Shown piece by piece: positions 27,328-36,651 of a stretch of DNA of 64,000 nucleotides. The position numbers and the translations under genes are program-made. Each line of letters starts with the position of its first letter. The first letter of the stretch is position 1. This DNA is from G963665495 sp963665495 (GTDB lineage: Bacteria > Desulfobacterota > Desulfovibrionia > Desulfovibrionales > Desulfovibrionaceae), in NCBI GenBank assembly GCA_963665495.1, contig OY762289.1, positions 5,704,001 to 5,768,000 on the forward strand. Direction: 5' to 3'. The notes under the pieces were generated by a model. That model did not search any database, was not told the origin of the DNA, and worked only from the letters and a program-made list of their open reading frames with translations.

Positions 27328-28623
27328 CTAATAGCCGTTGCGCTCGTCCAGGACGCGTTTGGTTTTGCCCATGCTCCGGGGCAGTGTCTCGGGAGCCAGG
27401 ACTTCCACTTCGCAGCGGGCCAGAAGCTGTTTCTGCAGAGAGCGGCCGATGACCTTTTCGAGGTCCGGTAACGAAGGCGGCGCGTTGTCGATCTTGTGTT
27501 CGACCTTGAGCCGCAGCACGTCCAGGCCTTCGCTGCGGGTCAGGTGAATCTGGAATTCGGAGCTGAGTTCGCTGAATCCTTCGAGTACTTCGCCGATCTG
27601 GGAAGGATAAATGTTCACGCCGCGGTAGATGATCATGTCGTCCGAGCGTCCCATGATCTTGTCGTGGCGCGGCAGTTTCAGGCCGCAGGGGCAGTCGCCG
27701 GGGATAAGCCGCGTCAGGTCGCGGGTCCGGTAGCGGATCAGCGGGGCGGCTTCCTTGCAGAGCGAGGTGACGACGATCTCACCCACTTCTCCCGGAGCCA
27801 CGGGCTCCAGCGTGCCGGGGTCCAGGATCTCGAGGATGTAATAATCCGCCCAGTAATGGATGCCCTCATGCGCCTGGCATTCGAGACCGGCGCCCGGACC
27901 GTAGAGTTCGGTCATGCCGGTGATGTCGAAGCTTTGTTCCAGCCCCAGCTTGCGTTCGAAATTCCGCCGCATCCGCGGGCTGTGGGTTTCAGCGCCGAAA
28001 ATGCAGGTCTTGAGGTTGATCTGGTCCTTGATCCCGCGCTTTTCAAGTTCTTCGCCCAGCAGCAGGGCCATGGAGGCCGTGGAGCACAAACAGGTGGGCT
28101 TGAGGTCTGTGAGCATTTTGATGTGGATGTCCAGATGCCCCGGTCCCACGGGAATGGCCATGGCGCCGAAATGTTCGCAGCCGAGCTGAAAGCCCGCTCC
28201 GGCGGTCCAGAGGCCGTAACCCACCGCGATCTGCACGCGATCCATGGTGGTCAGTCCGGCCAGTTCGTAGCAGCGGGCGAACATGTGCTTCCAGGTGTCT
28301 ATGTCGCGCTGCGTATAGCATAAAATTTTACGTTTGCCTGTGGTGCCGGAAGAGGAGTGAATGCGTACGACCTGGTCTTCCGGGACGGAAAGCAGCGGCA
28401 AAGGGTAGCCCGCGCGCAGATCCTCCACCGAAGTGAAGGGCAACCGCCTGATGTCGTCCAGGTTCTTGATCGTATCCGGCCCTATTCCGGCCTCATCCAG
28501 TCTTTGACGATAGGTGGGGTTGCCGTTGTAGGCGTGGGCAACGGTCCATTGCAGCCCTTTGAGTTGTTTGGCCTGTAACTCGTCCTCCGAGTAGTCGGCC
28601 AGAAAACGGCGCGTGCTCTGCAT
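27328..28623 (-). CDS. Phenylacetate-CoA ligase-like adenylate-forming enzyme
   Basis: A 431-aa AMP-forming acyl/aryl-CoA ligase of the PaaK type. ATP-binding loop HSSSGTTGKRK, a Cys-rich nucleotide region (PTCLCSTASMALLL), TGMTELYGPG, the RYRTRDLTRLIPGDCPCG hinge and the C-terminal DDMIIYRGVNIYPSQIGEVL. Such enzymes activate aromatic acids; in sulfate reducers the acid is usually unknown. The start at 28623 has AAGGAG upstream and gives the usual family length; the frame is open further upstream to 28788 without support. Convergent with the HD-GYP gene, divergent from purD. Confidence 0.85.
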   Translation of the reverse strand: MQSTRRFLADYSEDELQAKQLKGLQWTVAHAYNGNPTYRQRLDEAGIGPDTIKNLDDIRRLPFTSVEDLRAGYPLPLLSVPEDQVVRIHSSSGTTGKRKILCYTQRDIDTWKHMFARCYELAGLTTMDRVQIAVGYGLWTAGAGFQLGCEHFGAMAIPVGPGHLDIHIKMLTDLKPTCLCSTASMALLLGEELEKRGIKDQINLKTCIFGAETHSPRMRRNFERKLGLEQSFDITGMTELYGPGAGLECQAHEGIHYWADYYILEILDPGTLEPVAPGEVGEIVVTSLCKEAAPLIRYRTRDLTRLIPGDCPCGLKLPRHDKIMGRSDDMIIYRGVNIYPSQIGEVLEGFSELSSEFQIHLTRSEGLDVLRLKVEHKIDNAPPSLPDLEKVIGRSLQKQLLARCEVEVLAPETLPRSMGKTKRVLDERNGY

Positions 28624-28859
28624 CTTCTTGTCTCTCCTTCTTGACTCTTGACTCCGGCCAGGAACTGCGGCGCAATAGTGTCCCTGCCCCAGCGGACTTT
28701 TCCGTGCAAACTTGTCCGTTGGGGAAAAATCACGTAAAAACGCGCTATCGGTCAGCCGGACGTTGTCACGTAACATGAATGTCGCCAAAAGGGAAAACCC
28801 GAGTAAGGTGGTTTTTTCCTGATAATGTAAAAAAAACCTTCAAGCGTTAGGAGAAAGCC

Positions 28860-30134
28860 GTGAAGATTCTGCTCGTCGGATCAGGTGGCAGGGAACATGC
28901 TCTGGTCTGGAAACTCAAACAAAGCCCTTTGGTAACGCATATTTATGTCGCGCCTGGCAATGGCGGTACAGCGCTTGAAGCCGAAAATGTGAACATTAAG
29001 GACAACGATATTCCCGGTCTGGTCGCTTTTGCCAAGAAAAAAAATATCGACCTGGTGGTCACGGGGCCGGAACTGCCTCTGGTCCTGGGACTGGGCGACG
29101 AGTTGAAAGCGGCCGGCATTCCGTGTTTCGGTCCCGGCAGCTACGCGGCCCAGCTGGAAGGCAGCAAAGCCTTTGCCAAGGAGATCATGGAGGCGGCGGG
29201 CGTGCCCACTGCGGCCTGCGAGGTGTTTACGGAATACGAACCGGCCCGCGCCTACCTGGAGACCTGCGAGATTCCCGTGGTGGTCAAGGCCGACGGCCTG
29301 GCCGCGGGCAAGGGCGTTGTGGTGGCCCAGACCCGTGAAGAAGCTCTGGAAGCCCTGGAGATGTGCATGCACGACAAGGCCTTCGGCGATGCCGGGGCCA
29401 AGGTGGTGGTCGAAGAATTTCTGCAGGGCGAGGAAGCTTCGTTTCTGGCTTTCTGCGACGGCGAGCACGTGCTCTGCATGCCCTCGTCCCAGGACCACAA
29501 GGCCGTGGGCGAAGGAGACACCGGCCCCAACACCGGCGGCATGGGCGCCTACAGCCCCGCGCCGATACTGCCGGAATCCCGTTATGCCGAGGCCGCCGGC
29601 AAGGTGATCATGCCCATCGTCAAGGAAATGGCCAAACGCGGTCATCCCTTTGTGGGCATCCTCTACGCGGGGTTGATGCTCAAAGGCGGCGAGATGAAAG
29701 TGCTCGAGTACAATGTCCGTTTCGGCGACCCCGAGTGCCAGCCGTTGCTGATGCGTCTGAAAAGCGACCTTGCGGAAATCATGCTGGCCTGCGTGGAAGG
29801 ACGGCTGCACACGCTGGACGTGCAGTACCACCGCGAGACCAGCATCTGCGTGGTCATGGCCGCGGGCGGCTATCCGGGCTCCTACCCCAAGGGCATGCTC
29901 ATCGAGCGGTTGAGCCTGGCGGACGCCATGGACGGGGTCAAGGTTTTCCAGGCGGGGACAACATTCGCGGACGGACAGATAGTGACCACGGGCGGCCGCG
30001 TGCTGGGCGTAACAGCCCTGGGCCTGGACCTGGCCGACGCCAAACGCAAGGCCTACGAGGCCGTGGAAAAGATTCATTTCGATACGTGCTACTACCGCCG
30101 CGACATCGGCGACAAAGGGCTGCGTAAGTCGTAA
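28860..30134 (+). CDS. purD: Phosphoribosylamine-glycine ligase (GAR synthetase)
   Basis: A 424-aa ATP-grasp enzyme, second step of de novo purine synthesis: 5-phosphoribosylamine + glycine + ATP to GAR. N-terminal VGSGGREHALVWKL, ATP-grasp core with VVKADGLAAGKGVVVA, GEEASFLAFCDG and the metal/ATP segment YNVRFGDPECQPLL. The start codon is GTG with TAGGAG upstream. It pairs with purE 26 bases downstream. Confidence 0.97.
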   Translation: MKILLVGSGGREHALVWKLKQSPLVTHIYVAPGNGGTALEAENVNIKDNDIPGLVAFAKKKNIDLVVTGPELPLVLGLGDELKAAGIPCFGPGSYAAQLEGSKAFAKEIMEAAGVPTAACEVFTEYEPARAYLETCEIPVVVKADGLAAGKGVVVAQTREEALEALEMCMHDKAFGDAGAKVVVEEFLQGEEASFLAFCDGEHVLCMPSSQDHKAVGEGDTGPNTGGMGAYSPAPILPESRYAEAAGKVIMPIVKEMAKRGHPFVGILYAGLMLKGGEMKVLEYNVRFGDPECQPLLMRLKSDLAEIMLACVEGRLHTLDVQYHRETSICVVMAAGGYPGSYPKGMLIERLSLADAMDGVKVFQAGTTFADGQIVTTGGRVLGVTALGLDLADAKRKAYEAVEKIHFDTCYYRRDIGDKGLRKS

Positions 30135-30160
30135 AAGACGTACTAATAGGAGTAAAAAAC

Positions 30161-30655
30161 ATGCCTCAGGTTGGCATCTTCATGGGAAGCATATCGGACG
30201 AGGAAACCATGCGTCCGTGTGCGGATACGTTGAAATCATTGGGTGTGAGTTACCGTTTCACGGTCAGCTCCGCGCATCGTACGCCGGAGCGGACGGTTGC
30301 GCTGGTGGAAGAACTCGAAAAAGACGGCTGCCAGGTGTTCATCTGCGCGGCCGGCATGGCGGCCCATCTGGCCGGAGCCGTGGCTGCGCGGACCCTTAAG
30401 CCGGTCATCGGCGTGCCTGTGGCTGCATCGGCTTTGGGCGGCATGGATGCGCTGCTCTCGACGGTGCAGATGCCTCCCGGATTTCCGGTGGGTACGGTTT
30501 CGTTGGACAAGGCCGGGGCCAAGAACGCGGCCTATCTGGCCGCCCAGATTGTGGCCCTGCAGGACCCGCAGGTGGCCGAAGCCCTGGCAAAAGTACGCGC
30601 GGGCTTCAAAGAAAGTGTTGAAAAGGCTGCGGCAAAGCTCGAAAGCGGGCAGTAA
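30161..30655 (+). CDS. purE: N5-carboxyaminoimidazole ribonucleotide mutase
   Basis: A 164-aa class I PurE. It converts N5-CAIR to CAIR in purine synthesis. Landmarks are GSISDEETM (the family usually has GSxSD), SAHRTPERT with the catalytic His, and the AAGMAAHLAGAVAA and GVPVAASALGGMDALLSTVQMP loops. TAGGAG ribosome site. Cotranscribed with purD. No purK is adjacent, so NCAIR synthesis must come from elsewhere or the enzyme could use CO2 directly. Confidence 0.95.
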   Translation: MPQVGIFMGSISDEETMRPCADTLKSLGVSYRFTVSSAHRTPERTVALVEELEKDGCQVFICAAGMAAHLAGAVAARTLKPVIGVPVAASALGGMDALLSTVQMPPGFPVGTVSLDKAGAKNAAYLAAQIVALQDPQVAEALAKVRAGFKESVEKAAAKLESGQ

Positions 30656-30688
30656 TCGCGCTTGGAATTCAGGGGCGCGGCGGCGGGT

Positions 30689-31018
30689 TCAGGACCAGCC
30701 GTGCGCGTCCCGCAGTTCGCTTTTAGACCTGCGTGATTGGGTCAGCCGTACCACCTTTGTCTCAAACAGATGCTTGCCCTGCTGGCAGGCCGGGCAGCCC
30801 TTGGAAAGAATCAGACAGCTTTCGTCCAGCTGTTCCGGGCGTACGCCCGCCTGGAGAATAAGCGACGTGCTCACTCCCGGTTTCCAGAGCACGGGACGTC
30901 CGCAGTGCATGCACTCCACGTAAATCAGTTCCGGATCCCAGACCTCACGTACGATATTTTTTTTCAGGCCGATGGCCTGTGAAATACGTTTTTGCAGGCG
31001 TATTGCGGCTTCGGTCAT
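30689..31018 (-). CDS. Small two-CxxC protein, unknown function
   Basis: A 109-aa protein with a potential zinc or iron site made by C-x2-C in VECMHCGRPVLW and C-x2-C in KGCPACQQGKH. A central acidic stretch and a basic C-terminus surround it. AAGGAGG precedes the ATG at 31018. It follows fetB by 33 bases on the same strand and is probably in the fetA-fetB transcript, which makes a metal-related role possible. I do not recognise the family. Confidence 0.7.
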   Translation of the reverse strand: MTEAAIRLQKRISQAIGLKKNIVREVWDPELIYVECMHCGRPVLWKPGVSTSLILQAGVRPEQLDESCLILSKGCPACQQGKHLFETKVVRLTQSRRSKSELRDAHGWS

Positions 31019-31051
31019 GACTGCCTCCTTGCCCACGGTGCGGACGGCCGA

Positions 31052-31840
31052 TTACCCATGCCTGGGGCGCAGGAGGAGCCGGCCGCCTGGTCCGAAGCAA
31101 CGGTTACGCACCAGATTGAGTACGATCAGTGTGGCGAGCGCGGTGGAGCCGACAAGCATCAGCATCACGACGATTTGATAGCGCACCGCCAGCATGGGGT
31201 CTGCCCCGGCCAGAATCTGTCCGGTCATCATTCCGGGTATGGAAACGAAACCAACCCCCATCATACTATTTATCGACGGAATCATCCCAGCCTTTAGGGC
31301 TTGCTGCAAAAAAGTTTGCGAAGCCTCCGCCGGAGTGGCCCCGAGGCAGAGCCGCATCTCCACTTCCTCCCGGCGCTGGCGCAACTGGCTGAACAAGCGT
31401 TCCAGGGCAATGGCCTGCGCAGTCATGGAGTTGCCGATGACCATGCCGCCCAGGGGCAAAAAATACTGCGGCATCCACCAGGGCTCCACCCGGACGATGC
31501 AGGCGGTGACGATAATGGTGACGAGCGTGTAGCTGCCCAGCATGGAAAGCAGAGTCGGCAGCATATAGGACACGTCCGGCTCCTTGACCCGCCCGTGGAT
31601 GATCCGCGCTGCAAAGCCGATCATGCAACAGAACACCAGCAGTACGGGCAACCCCATCCGCAGGCCGAAAAGCAGTTTGAGTGCGTAGCCCATCACAAAA
31701 AGCTGGGCGAATGTGCGTACGGTTCCCCAGAACAGATCCCGTTCGAGCTTGAGCTGGTAGACCAGGGAGGCCGCACCGGCCGCGAGCACGAACAACAGGC
31801 TCAACAGCAGCTGTCCGTATCCTATCTGAGCTATGTCCAT
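31052..31840 (-). CDS. fetB: FetB-type ABC transporter permease
   Basis: A 262-aa membrane protein with about seven helices, of the UPF0014/FetB family, which in E. coli forms a putative iron exporter with FetA that protects against oxidative stress. Conserved parts: RTFAQLFVMGYALKLLF, LPLGGMVIGNSMTAQAIALERL, LCLGATPAEAS, SMMGVGFVSIPGMMTGQILAGADPMLAVRYQI. GGAG precedes the ATG; the start lies inside the end of fetA (10-base overlap). The role in iron efflux is by family only. Confidence 0.9.
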   Translation of the reverse strand: MDIAQIGYGQLLLSLLFVLAAGAASLVYQLKLERDLFWGTVRTFAQLFVMGYALKLLFGLRMGLPVLLVFCCMIGFAARIIHGRVKEPDVSYMLPTLLSMLGSYTLVTIIVTACIVRVEPWWMPQYFLPLGGMVIGNSMTAQAIALERLFSQLRQRREEVEMRLCLGATPAEASQTFLQQALKAGMIPSINSMMGVGFVSIPGMMTGQILAGADPMLAVRYQIVVMLMLVGSTALATLIVLNLVRNRCFGPGGRLLLRPRHG

Positions 31841-32586
31841 TGGGTCTCTCCTGATTCCGTGTCGTTTTCAGTCAAAACTTCGGCGCGCCCGGATTCAATG
31901 CGAATGGTGAACAAGCGCCGGACCTTACGCGGGACATAATCCTGGTGGCTGATGAAAAGCACGCTGATTCCCTGTTCGCGGTTCAAATTTTCGACAACTT
32001 CTTCCACCATGGCCCGGTTTTCTGGATCCAGCGCGCTGGTGGGTTCGTCCAGCAACAGCAGTCGCGGCTTGAGCAGCAATGCGCGCAGCAGGCAGAGCCG
32101 CTGGCGTTGCCCGCCGGAAAGGGTGAGCGCGTTATCCCGTACGGATACATCCGGTACGAAGCGTTGCAAAGCATCCTGGAGTTCCGCGTCCGTCGGCGGT
32201 GTCAGATCTTTGTTTTGCCGGAAACCAAAGGGCAGCAGCAGATTGTCCCGGATGGAGGCGTCCAGCACCACCGGTGTTTGCTGTACGTAAGCCATCTGCC
32301 GGCGCAGCAGAGAGGGTTCCATGCTGCGTACGCTGGCCCCGTCGAACAGAATGTCGCCTTGTTGCGGCTCCTCCAGCCGGTTGCAGAGGCGCAGGAAAGT
32401 GGATTTGCCCGTACCTGAAGGGCCTTTGACAAGGGCAAAAACGCCATGGGGCAGACGCAGATTCAGGCTGGAGAACAGGGGCTTATCAGGGGCGAAACTG
32501 AAGTTGATATTAGAACACTCAAGAATAAAAGGAGATTTATTGTTTGGCACAAGTACTGCTACCTCGCATGGCAGTACGGCCCGCAC
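31831..32586 (-). CDS. fetA: FetA-type ABC transporter ATP-binding protein
   Basis: A 251-aa ABC ATPase. Walker A GPSGTGKST, Q-loop YVQQTPVV, signature LSGGQRQRL, Walker B LLLLDEPTSALD, switch His in FISHQDY. It energises FetB. The start is uncertain: GTG at 32586 with GGAG six bases upstream is used here, while an in-frame GTG at 32550 (VPNNKSPFILE) starts closer to the domain. The FetA assignment rests on the FetB partner. Confidence 0.88.
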   Translation of the reverse strand: MRAVLPCEVAVLVPNNKSPFILECSNINFSFAPDKPLFSSLNLRLPHGVFALVKGPSGTGKSTFLRLCNRLEEPQQGDILFDGASVRSMEPSLLRRQMAYVQQTPVVLDASIRDNLLLPFGFRQNKDLTPPTDAELQDALQRFVPDVSVRDNALTLSGGQRQRLCLLRALLLKPRLLLLDEPTSALDPENRAMVEEVVENLNREQGISVLFISHQDYVPRKVRRLFTIRIESGRAEVLTENDTESGETQWT

Positions 32587-32788
32587 GCAATTCTCCAGTT
32601 GCTGGGAGCAGGTACGGGCCGTTGGTAAAAAAAAGGGGTAAAGTAAATCAAAATGTTACGGGTAGAGGGGAAAAATAGCAACCAGGAAATAGCCTGTCGT
32701 GAATCTGACGCGTCGATGCTGTCCGGACGCGTTTCCTGGAATGGCAGACCCGGAAATAACAATCCAAGTGCAACAGGAGGTCGTTGCA

Positions 32789-34018
32789 ATGTCAGGTAAC
32801 AAAAAGGTTCGTGGCTTTTGGCGCAATTCGCGCAATGTGTTGCTGGCCGGGGCCATGCTCGCATTATTGCTGTTGTGTTCCGTTTTCAGTGTTTCGGCAG
32901 CCGTGCATACGAAGTCGGTGCCTACCGTATCCGTAGTGGAATATTCCTTTGATGACGGTGATTTGGTCGTGGTAAGCAACGTGCTTTCAGATGGCGGCAC
33001 CACAGTGAGCATTCGCGGCGTGGTCTGGTCCCAGTCCGAGAACCCCACCATCGTGGATGCATCCACCGACAATGGTTCCGGAACAGGTAAATTTACCAGT
33101 ACGATTTCCGATCTTGAGGACGGGGTCACTTACTACGTCCGCTCATATGCTTCCAATTCGGACGGCACGGCCTACTCCGGTCAGCTGATCGTCACTAAAG
33201 CCAAGCCCACTATTTCCACCGTGGCCGTACACGGCATCACGGCTTCCAGTGCCTGGAGCGGCGGCAACATCACTTCCGATGGCGGATCGGATATCACCGC
33301 CTACGGCATCTGCTGGGGAACGACAACTGATCCGGACGTTGATTTCAGCAGCTGCACCAATGAAGGCGAAGGCATCGCGGAATTTTCAAGCAAGATGACG
33401 GATCTCAGCGCCGGAACGACCTACTACGTCCGGGCCTATGCGCAGACCGAAAACAGCGTTTCCTATGGCGTGACCTACTCGTTCGTGCCCAATGACGAGG
33501 TCTCCTCCTACATGATCTGGCACAGCCAGGATTCCGGCAAAGTTCTCTGGTGGAAGCTCAATAATGAGGGGAACCAGCTGAATAACGACCAGGGCAGCGG
33601 TTGGGATTATGTGACGGAAGATGTGACTCTGAACAGCAATTGGGAACTCTCCGGTACGACTGAGATCGGCGGACAGGATACGCTGATCTGGCACAACCAG
33701 GACAGCGGCAAGATCGTTTTCTGGAAGCTGAATGACGAAAAGAAATTGATAGACACCGAGCAGGGCAGTGGCTGGGATTTTGTCGCCCCGAACATTACGC
33801 TGACAACGGTCTGGCGCCTGGTCGACGTCCGCGAAATTGACGGGGAAAAAGCCTTGTACTGGTATAACGAAAAGAACGGCAAAGCCGCCTGGTGGAAGCT
33901 GACGGACGATTGCTACATCAAAAATGAAACCAAAGGCGAAGGCTGGGATTTCGCGGCGGATGAGGACAATTTCCTCGGATCCGAATGGAATCTCGCCGGA
34001 GTCATCGACGCAGATTAA
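32789..34018 (+). CDS. Secreted protein with FN3-like domains and W-rich repeats
   Basis: A 409-aa exported protein. A long signal peptide (1 to about 37) follows a basic N-region (KKVRGFWRNSRNVLLAGAMLALLLL). Two beta-sandwich, fibronectin-III-like domains follow (about 44-130 and 135-230), each ending in a TYYVR-Y signature (VTYYVRSYA, TTYYVRAYA). Residues about 240-409 are three repeats of about 57 residues with the pattern I/LWH-x-QDSGK-x3-WKL...GSGWD, resembling FG-GAP/VCBS-type propeller blades. AGGAGG precedes the ATG; an in-frame start at 32699 would place 30 unlikely residues before the signal. Probably a surface or periplasmic adhesin-like protein. Confidence 0.75.
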   Translation: MSGNKKVRGFWRNSRNVLLAGAMLALLLLCSVFSVSAAVHTKSVPTVSVVEYSFDDGDLVVVSNVLSDGGTTVSIRGVVWSQSENPTIVDASTDNGSGTGKFTSTISDLEDGVTYYVRSYASNSDGTAYSGQLIVTKAKPTISTVAVHGITASSAWSGGNITSDGGSDITAYGICWGTTTDPDVDFSSCTNEGEGIAEFSSKMTDLSAGTTYYVRAYAQTENSVSYGVTYSFVPNDEVSSYMIWHSQDSGKVLWWKLNNEGNQLNNDQGSGWDYVTEDVTLNSNWELSGTTEIGGQDTLIWHNQDSGKIVFWKLNDEKKLIDTEQGSGWDFVAPNITLTTVWRLVDVREIDGEKALYWYNEKNGKAAWWKLTDDCYIKNETKGEGWDFAADEDNFLGSEWNLAGVIDAD

Positions 34019-34053
34019 GGGATAGAACGACCTCCCGGGTCAAGGAGCAGCAG

Positions 34054-34089
34054 AATCCGGGGCGTCCGTCTGGACGCTCCGGATTTTTT
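34054..34089 (+). terminator. Terminator after the secreted repeat protein
   Basis: AATCCGGGGCGTCC pairs with GGACGCTCCGGATT (one mismatch, 4-base loop) and runs into T6. Confidence 0.9.
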
Positions 34090-34293
34090 GCTTATTATCA
34101 ATAAGACGGCACCAAAGCCGGCACCCGTAAACACGACGGCAAAGATTACATTGTCTGGCGTGTTTTCGTATTGAAACAAGGTGGATATTTTTTTTCAGGG
34201 GGAATACGCTTTAAACAGATATTGACAGACAGGCGCGGGGACACCCACAATGAATTCCGGCTAACGAGCGGAACAAGGAGCAGAAAAACAGAG

Positions 34294-36273
34294 ATGCAGG
34301 AAAGCGGAAAACGACCCATACGCGTTTTGCCTCCCGAACTGAAGAATCAGATCGCAGCCGGGGAGGTGGTGGAGCGTCCGTCCAGCGTGCTCAAGGAACT
34401 GGTGGAAAACAGCCTGGACGCCGGCGCCACCAGTGTGGACGTACGCATCGAACGCGGCGGCCAGGGACTGATACGCGTACAGGATAATGGGCACGGCCTG
34501 GGGCAGGAAGAGCTGGAACTGGCCGTTACGCGCCACGCCACCAGCAAGATAGGCTCCATCGAGGAACTGTCGCAGATCATGAGCTTCGGGTTCCGGGGCG
34601 AGGCTTTGCCCAGCATTGCGTCCGTCTCCCATTTCACCATGAGCGCGGCCCTGCGTACGCCGGAAGGCACCGAGGGGGCGGACTGCTCAGGCGCGGACGC
34701 CTCTTTCATCGACGTGCTCCACGGGCGAATTCAGGATAAAGGGCCCACTGCCATGCCCCCGGGTGCGCGTGTCGAAGTCCGCGATCTGTTCGCCAACATT
34801 CCGGCCCGTCTGAAATTTTTGAAAACACAGGCCACGGAGAGCAGCCGCTGCCAGGAAAGTCTGTTTCGTCTTTCCCTGACCGCGCTGGATACGGCCTTTG
34901 TGCTGCATAACGAGAACCGCGAGGTTTTCTGTTTCCCCGCACGCCAGTCCTTGAGGGACCGCCTGGCCCAGGCCTGGCCCCCGGCCCTGACAGAGGGGCT
35001 GCTGGATTTCGACCAGGAAAACGGACCCTACCGCGCGTCCGGTCTTGCCGGGCGTCCGGGGGTCAAGCAGAGCCGGGCCAACCGGATGCTTTTTTTCGTC
35101 AACGGCCGGGCAGTGCAGGACCGCTTGCTGCTCAAAGCCGCCATGGAGGCCTACAAGGGCCGTCTGCTGTCCCGCGAGTATCCGCCGCTGGTGCTGTTTC
35201 TCGAACTGCCGCCGGACGAGGTGGACGCCAACGTACATCCGGCAAAAGCCGAAGTCCGTTTTCGCGATGAAAACAAGGTTTTTTCCACCGTACGCCGCGC
35301 CCTGCGTACCGCCCTGGATACGCACGAACGCGCGCCTTTTGACGCGGCGCATATCACCGAACCTCCGGCTTTTGCCTCGGATCTTTTTCGTCCGTCTCGC
35401 GAGAGCGCATACGAGGGCTTGCGCAGCAGGCCGGACGCGCCTGAATTTTCCGACTCCGCAGACTCCGGGGCTTTGAGGGCTGATGCGGCCGTCGGACTGC
35501 GGCCCGTAAAGTCCGAAGAACCCGTACGCAACGAACAGTACGCCCTGGATATGCGGCCATCCGAAAGAGCACGGGAAAGTTTGTTCAATCCGGAAAGCCC
35601 GGACGAAGAATCGGCCGGAGGTCCGGCCCGTGTTGCCGAGCCCGGCTTTGCGGACGCCGTACCGCGATCCCCGATGCGGCCTCTCGCCCAGGACCAGACC
35701 GCCACGGGGTTTCAGTTCGCCAACCAGGATGTGGCCTTTTTGGGAATTCTGGCCGACACCTATTTTATTCTGCGTCTCGGCAATCAGGGAATCGCCCTTC
35801 TGGACCAGCACGCGGCTCACGAGCGCGTACTGTACGCGCGCATGCGGGCTGACGGGCAGCGCGGGGATTCGCAGCTTCTGGCCATCCCGCTGGAACTCGT
35901 CCTGCATCCGTCCGAACGCGCGCGTTTGCAGGAGCTGTGGGCCGAGCTGCGGCAGCTGGGCTATTCGCTGGAGATGGCTTCGGAAGAAACGTGCCGTATC
36001 AAGGGGATTCCCGGCGGGCTGGAGCCCGGTGAGGCCAGGGAGCTGCTCCAGGCCATGCTCAGCGGCCAGAGCCGCAGCATGGACGAACTCTGGAAAATGC
36101 TTTCCTGCAAGTCCGCGGTGAAAGCAGGCCAGCCCCTGGCACGCGAGGAAGCCCTGGCACTGCTTGAGGCCTGGCAGCAGACGCCGCAACGCGAATATTG
36201 CCCGCATGGCCGCCCCATTCTTATTCACTGGGACGTACGCGACCTCGAACGGCTGTTCAAACGCAAGAATTGA
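34294..36273 (+). CDS. mutL: DNA mismatch repair protein MutL
   Basis: A 659-aa GHKL ATPase that couples MutS mismatch recognition to strand removal. The N-terminal ATPase has LKNQIAAGEVVERP, ELVENSLDAGA, DNGHG and FGFRGEALPSI. The linker (about 330-480) is long and variable. The C-terminal dimerisation domain has LLDQHAAHERVLYARM, an SCKSAVKAGQ segment and CPHGRPILIHW. Endonuclease-type MutL has DQHA-x2-E-x4-E; here the final Glu is Ala, so nicking activity is uncertain although the CPHGRP zinc motif is kept. The start at 34294 is chosen from homology (MQESGKRPIRVLPPEL); the frame is open to 34171. Confidence 0.95.
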   Translation: MQESGKRPIRVLPPELKNQIAAGEVVERPSSVLKELVENSLDAGATSVDVRIERGGQGLIRVQDNGHGLGQEELELAVTRHATSKIGSIEELSQIMSFGFRGEALPSIASVSHFTMSAALRTPEGTEGADCSGADASFIDVLHGRIQDKGPTAMPPGARVEVRDLFANIPARLKFLKTQATESSRCQESLFRLSLTALDTAFVLHNENREVFCFPARQSLRDRLAQAWPPALTEGLLDFDQENGPYRASGLAGRPGVKQSRANRMLFFVNGRAVQDRLLLKAAMEAYKGRLLSREYPPLVLFLELPPDEVDANVHPAKAEVRFRDENKVFSTVRRALRTALDTHERAPFDAAHITEPPAFASDLFRPSRESAYEGLRSRPDAPEFSDSADSGALRADAAVGLRPVKSEEPVRNEQYALDMRPSERARESLFNPESPDEESAGGPARVAEPGFADAVPRSPMRPLAQDQTATGFQFANQDVAFLGILADTYFILRLGNQGIALLDQHAAHERVLYARMRADGQRGDSQLLAIPLELVLHPSERARLQELWAELRQLGYSLEMASEETCRIKGIPGGLEPGEARELLQAMLSGQSRSMDELWKMLSCKSAVKAGQPLAREEALALLEAWQQTPQREYCPHGRPILIHWDVRDLERLFKRKN

Positions 36274-36326
36274 CACAAGGATTCGCCTCCCTGGGCGGAA
36301 ACTCCACCGCCTGTTCCTTTCCTTTG

Positions 36327-36357
36327 CAGCCCGGATAACCGGGCTGTTTCCGTTTTT
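36327..36357 (+). terminator. Terminator after mutL
   Basis: CAGCCCGG-ataa-CCGGGCTG followed by TTTCCGTTTTT. Confidence 0.85.
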
Positions 36358-36488
36358 ATGATTTCTCAAAAAAATCCATCTTGCAACATGCCGGGCGAAA
36401 ACGTGTTTCATAGTTGGTGAGGCACGAGTAAAAAAGTGCTTGCACCAAGGACCGGTTCACACTTCACGTTCAAATTAAACGGTTTTGC

Positions 36489-36510
36489 TAAGTCAACAGT
36501 TGTTGACTTA
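36489..36510. promoter_or_regulatory. Perfect palindrome upstream of a lipoprotein gene, likely operator
   Basis: TAAGTCAACA and TGTTGACTTA are perfect 10-base arms around GT. It lies 142 bases upstream of the lipoprotein start in a gap of about 290 bases (36358-36651) with no other feature. Size and symmetry suit a TetR-family operator, and a TetR gene lies just beyond the lipoprotein. Regulator assignment is inferred. Confidence 0.55.
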
Positions 36511-36651
36511 AAGCCGACACCCATGCTAGCAACGCGCTGTGAGTGGCTGTGGGAGTAACGTACCCGCTGCCGCTCGTTGCCGGGATGGATTTGATTCAAT
36601 CGTGGAATGTGAAAAAAGGCTTTCAGCATGAGCCGATACATGGAGATCGTA

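Noticed and set aside
34687..36411. A 574-codon open frame opposite mutL
   Set aside because: Shadow of mutL third-position bias; no motif, no ribosome site.
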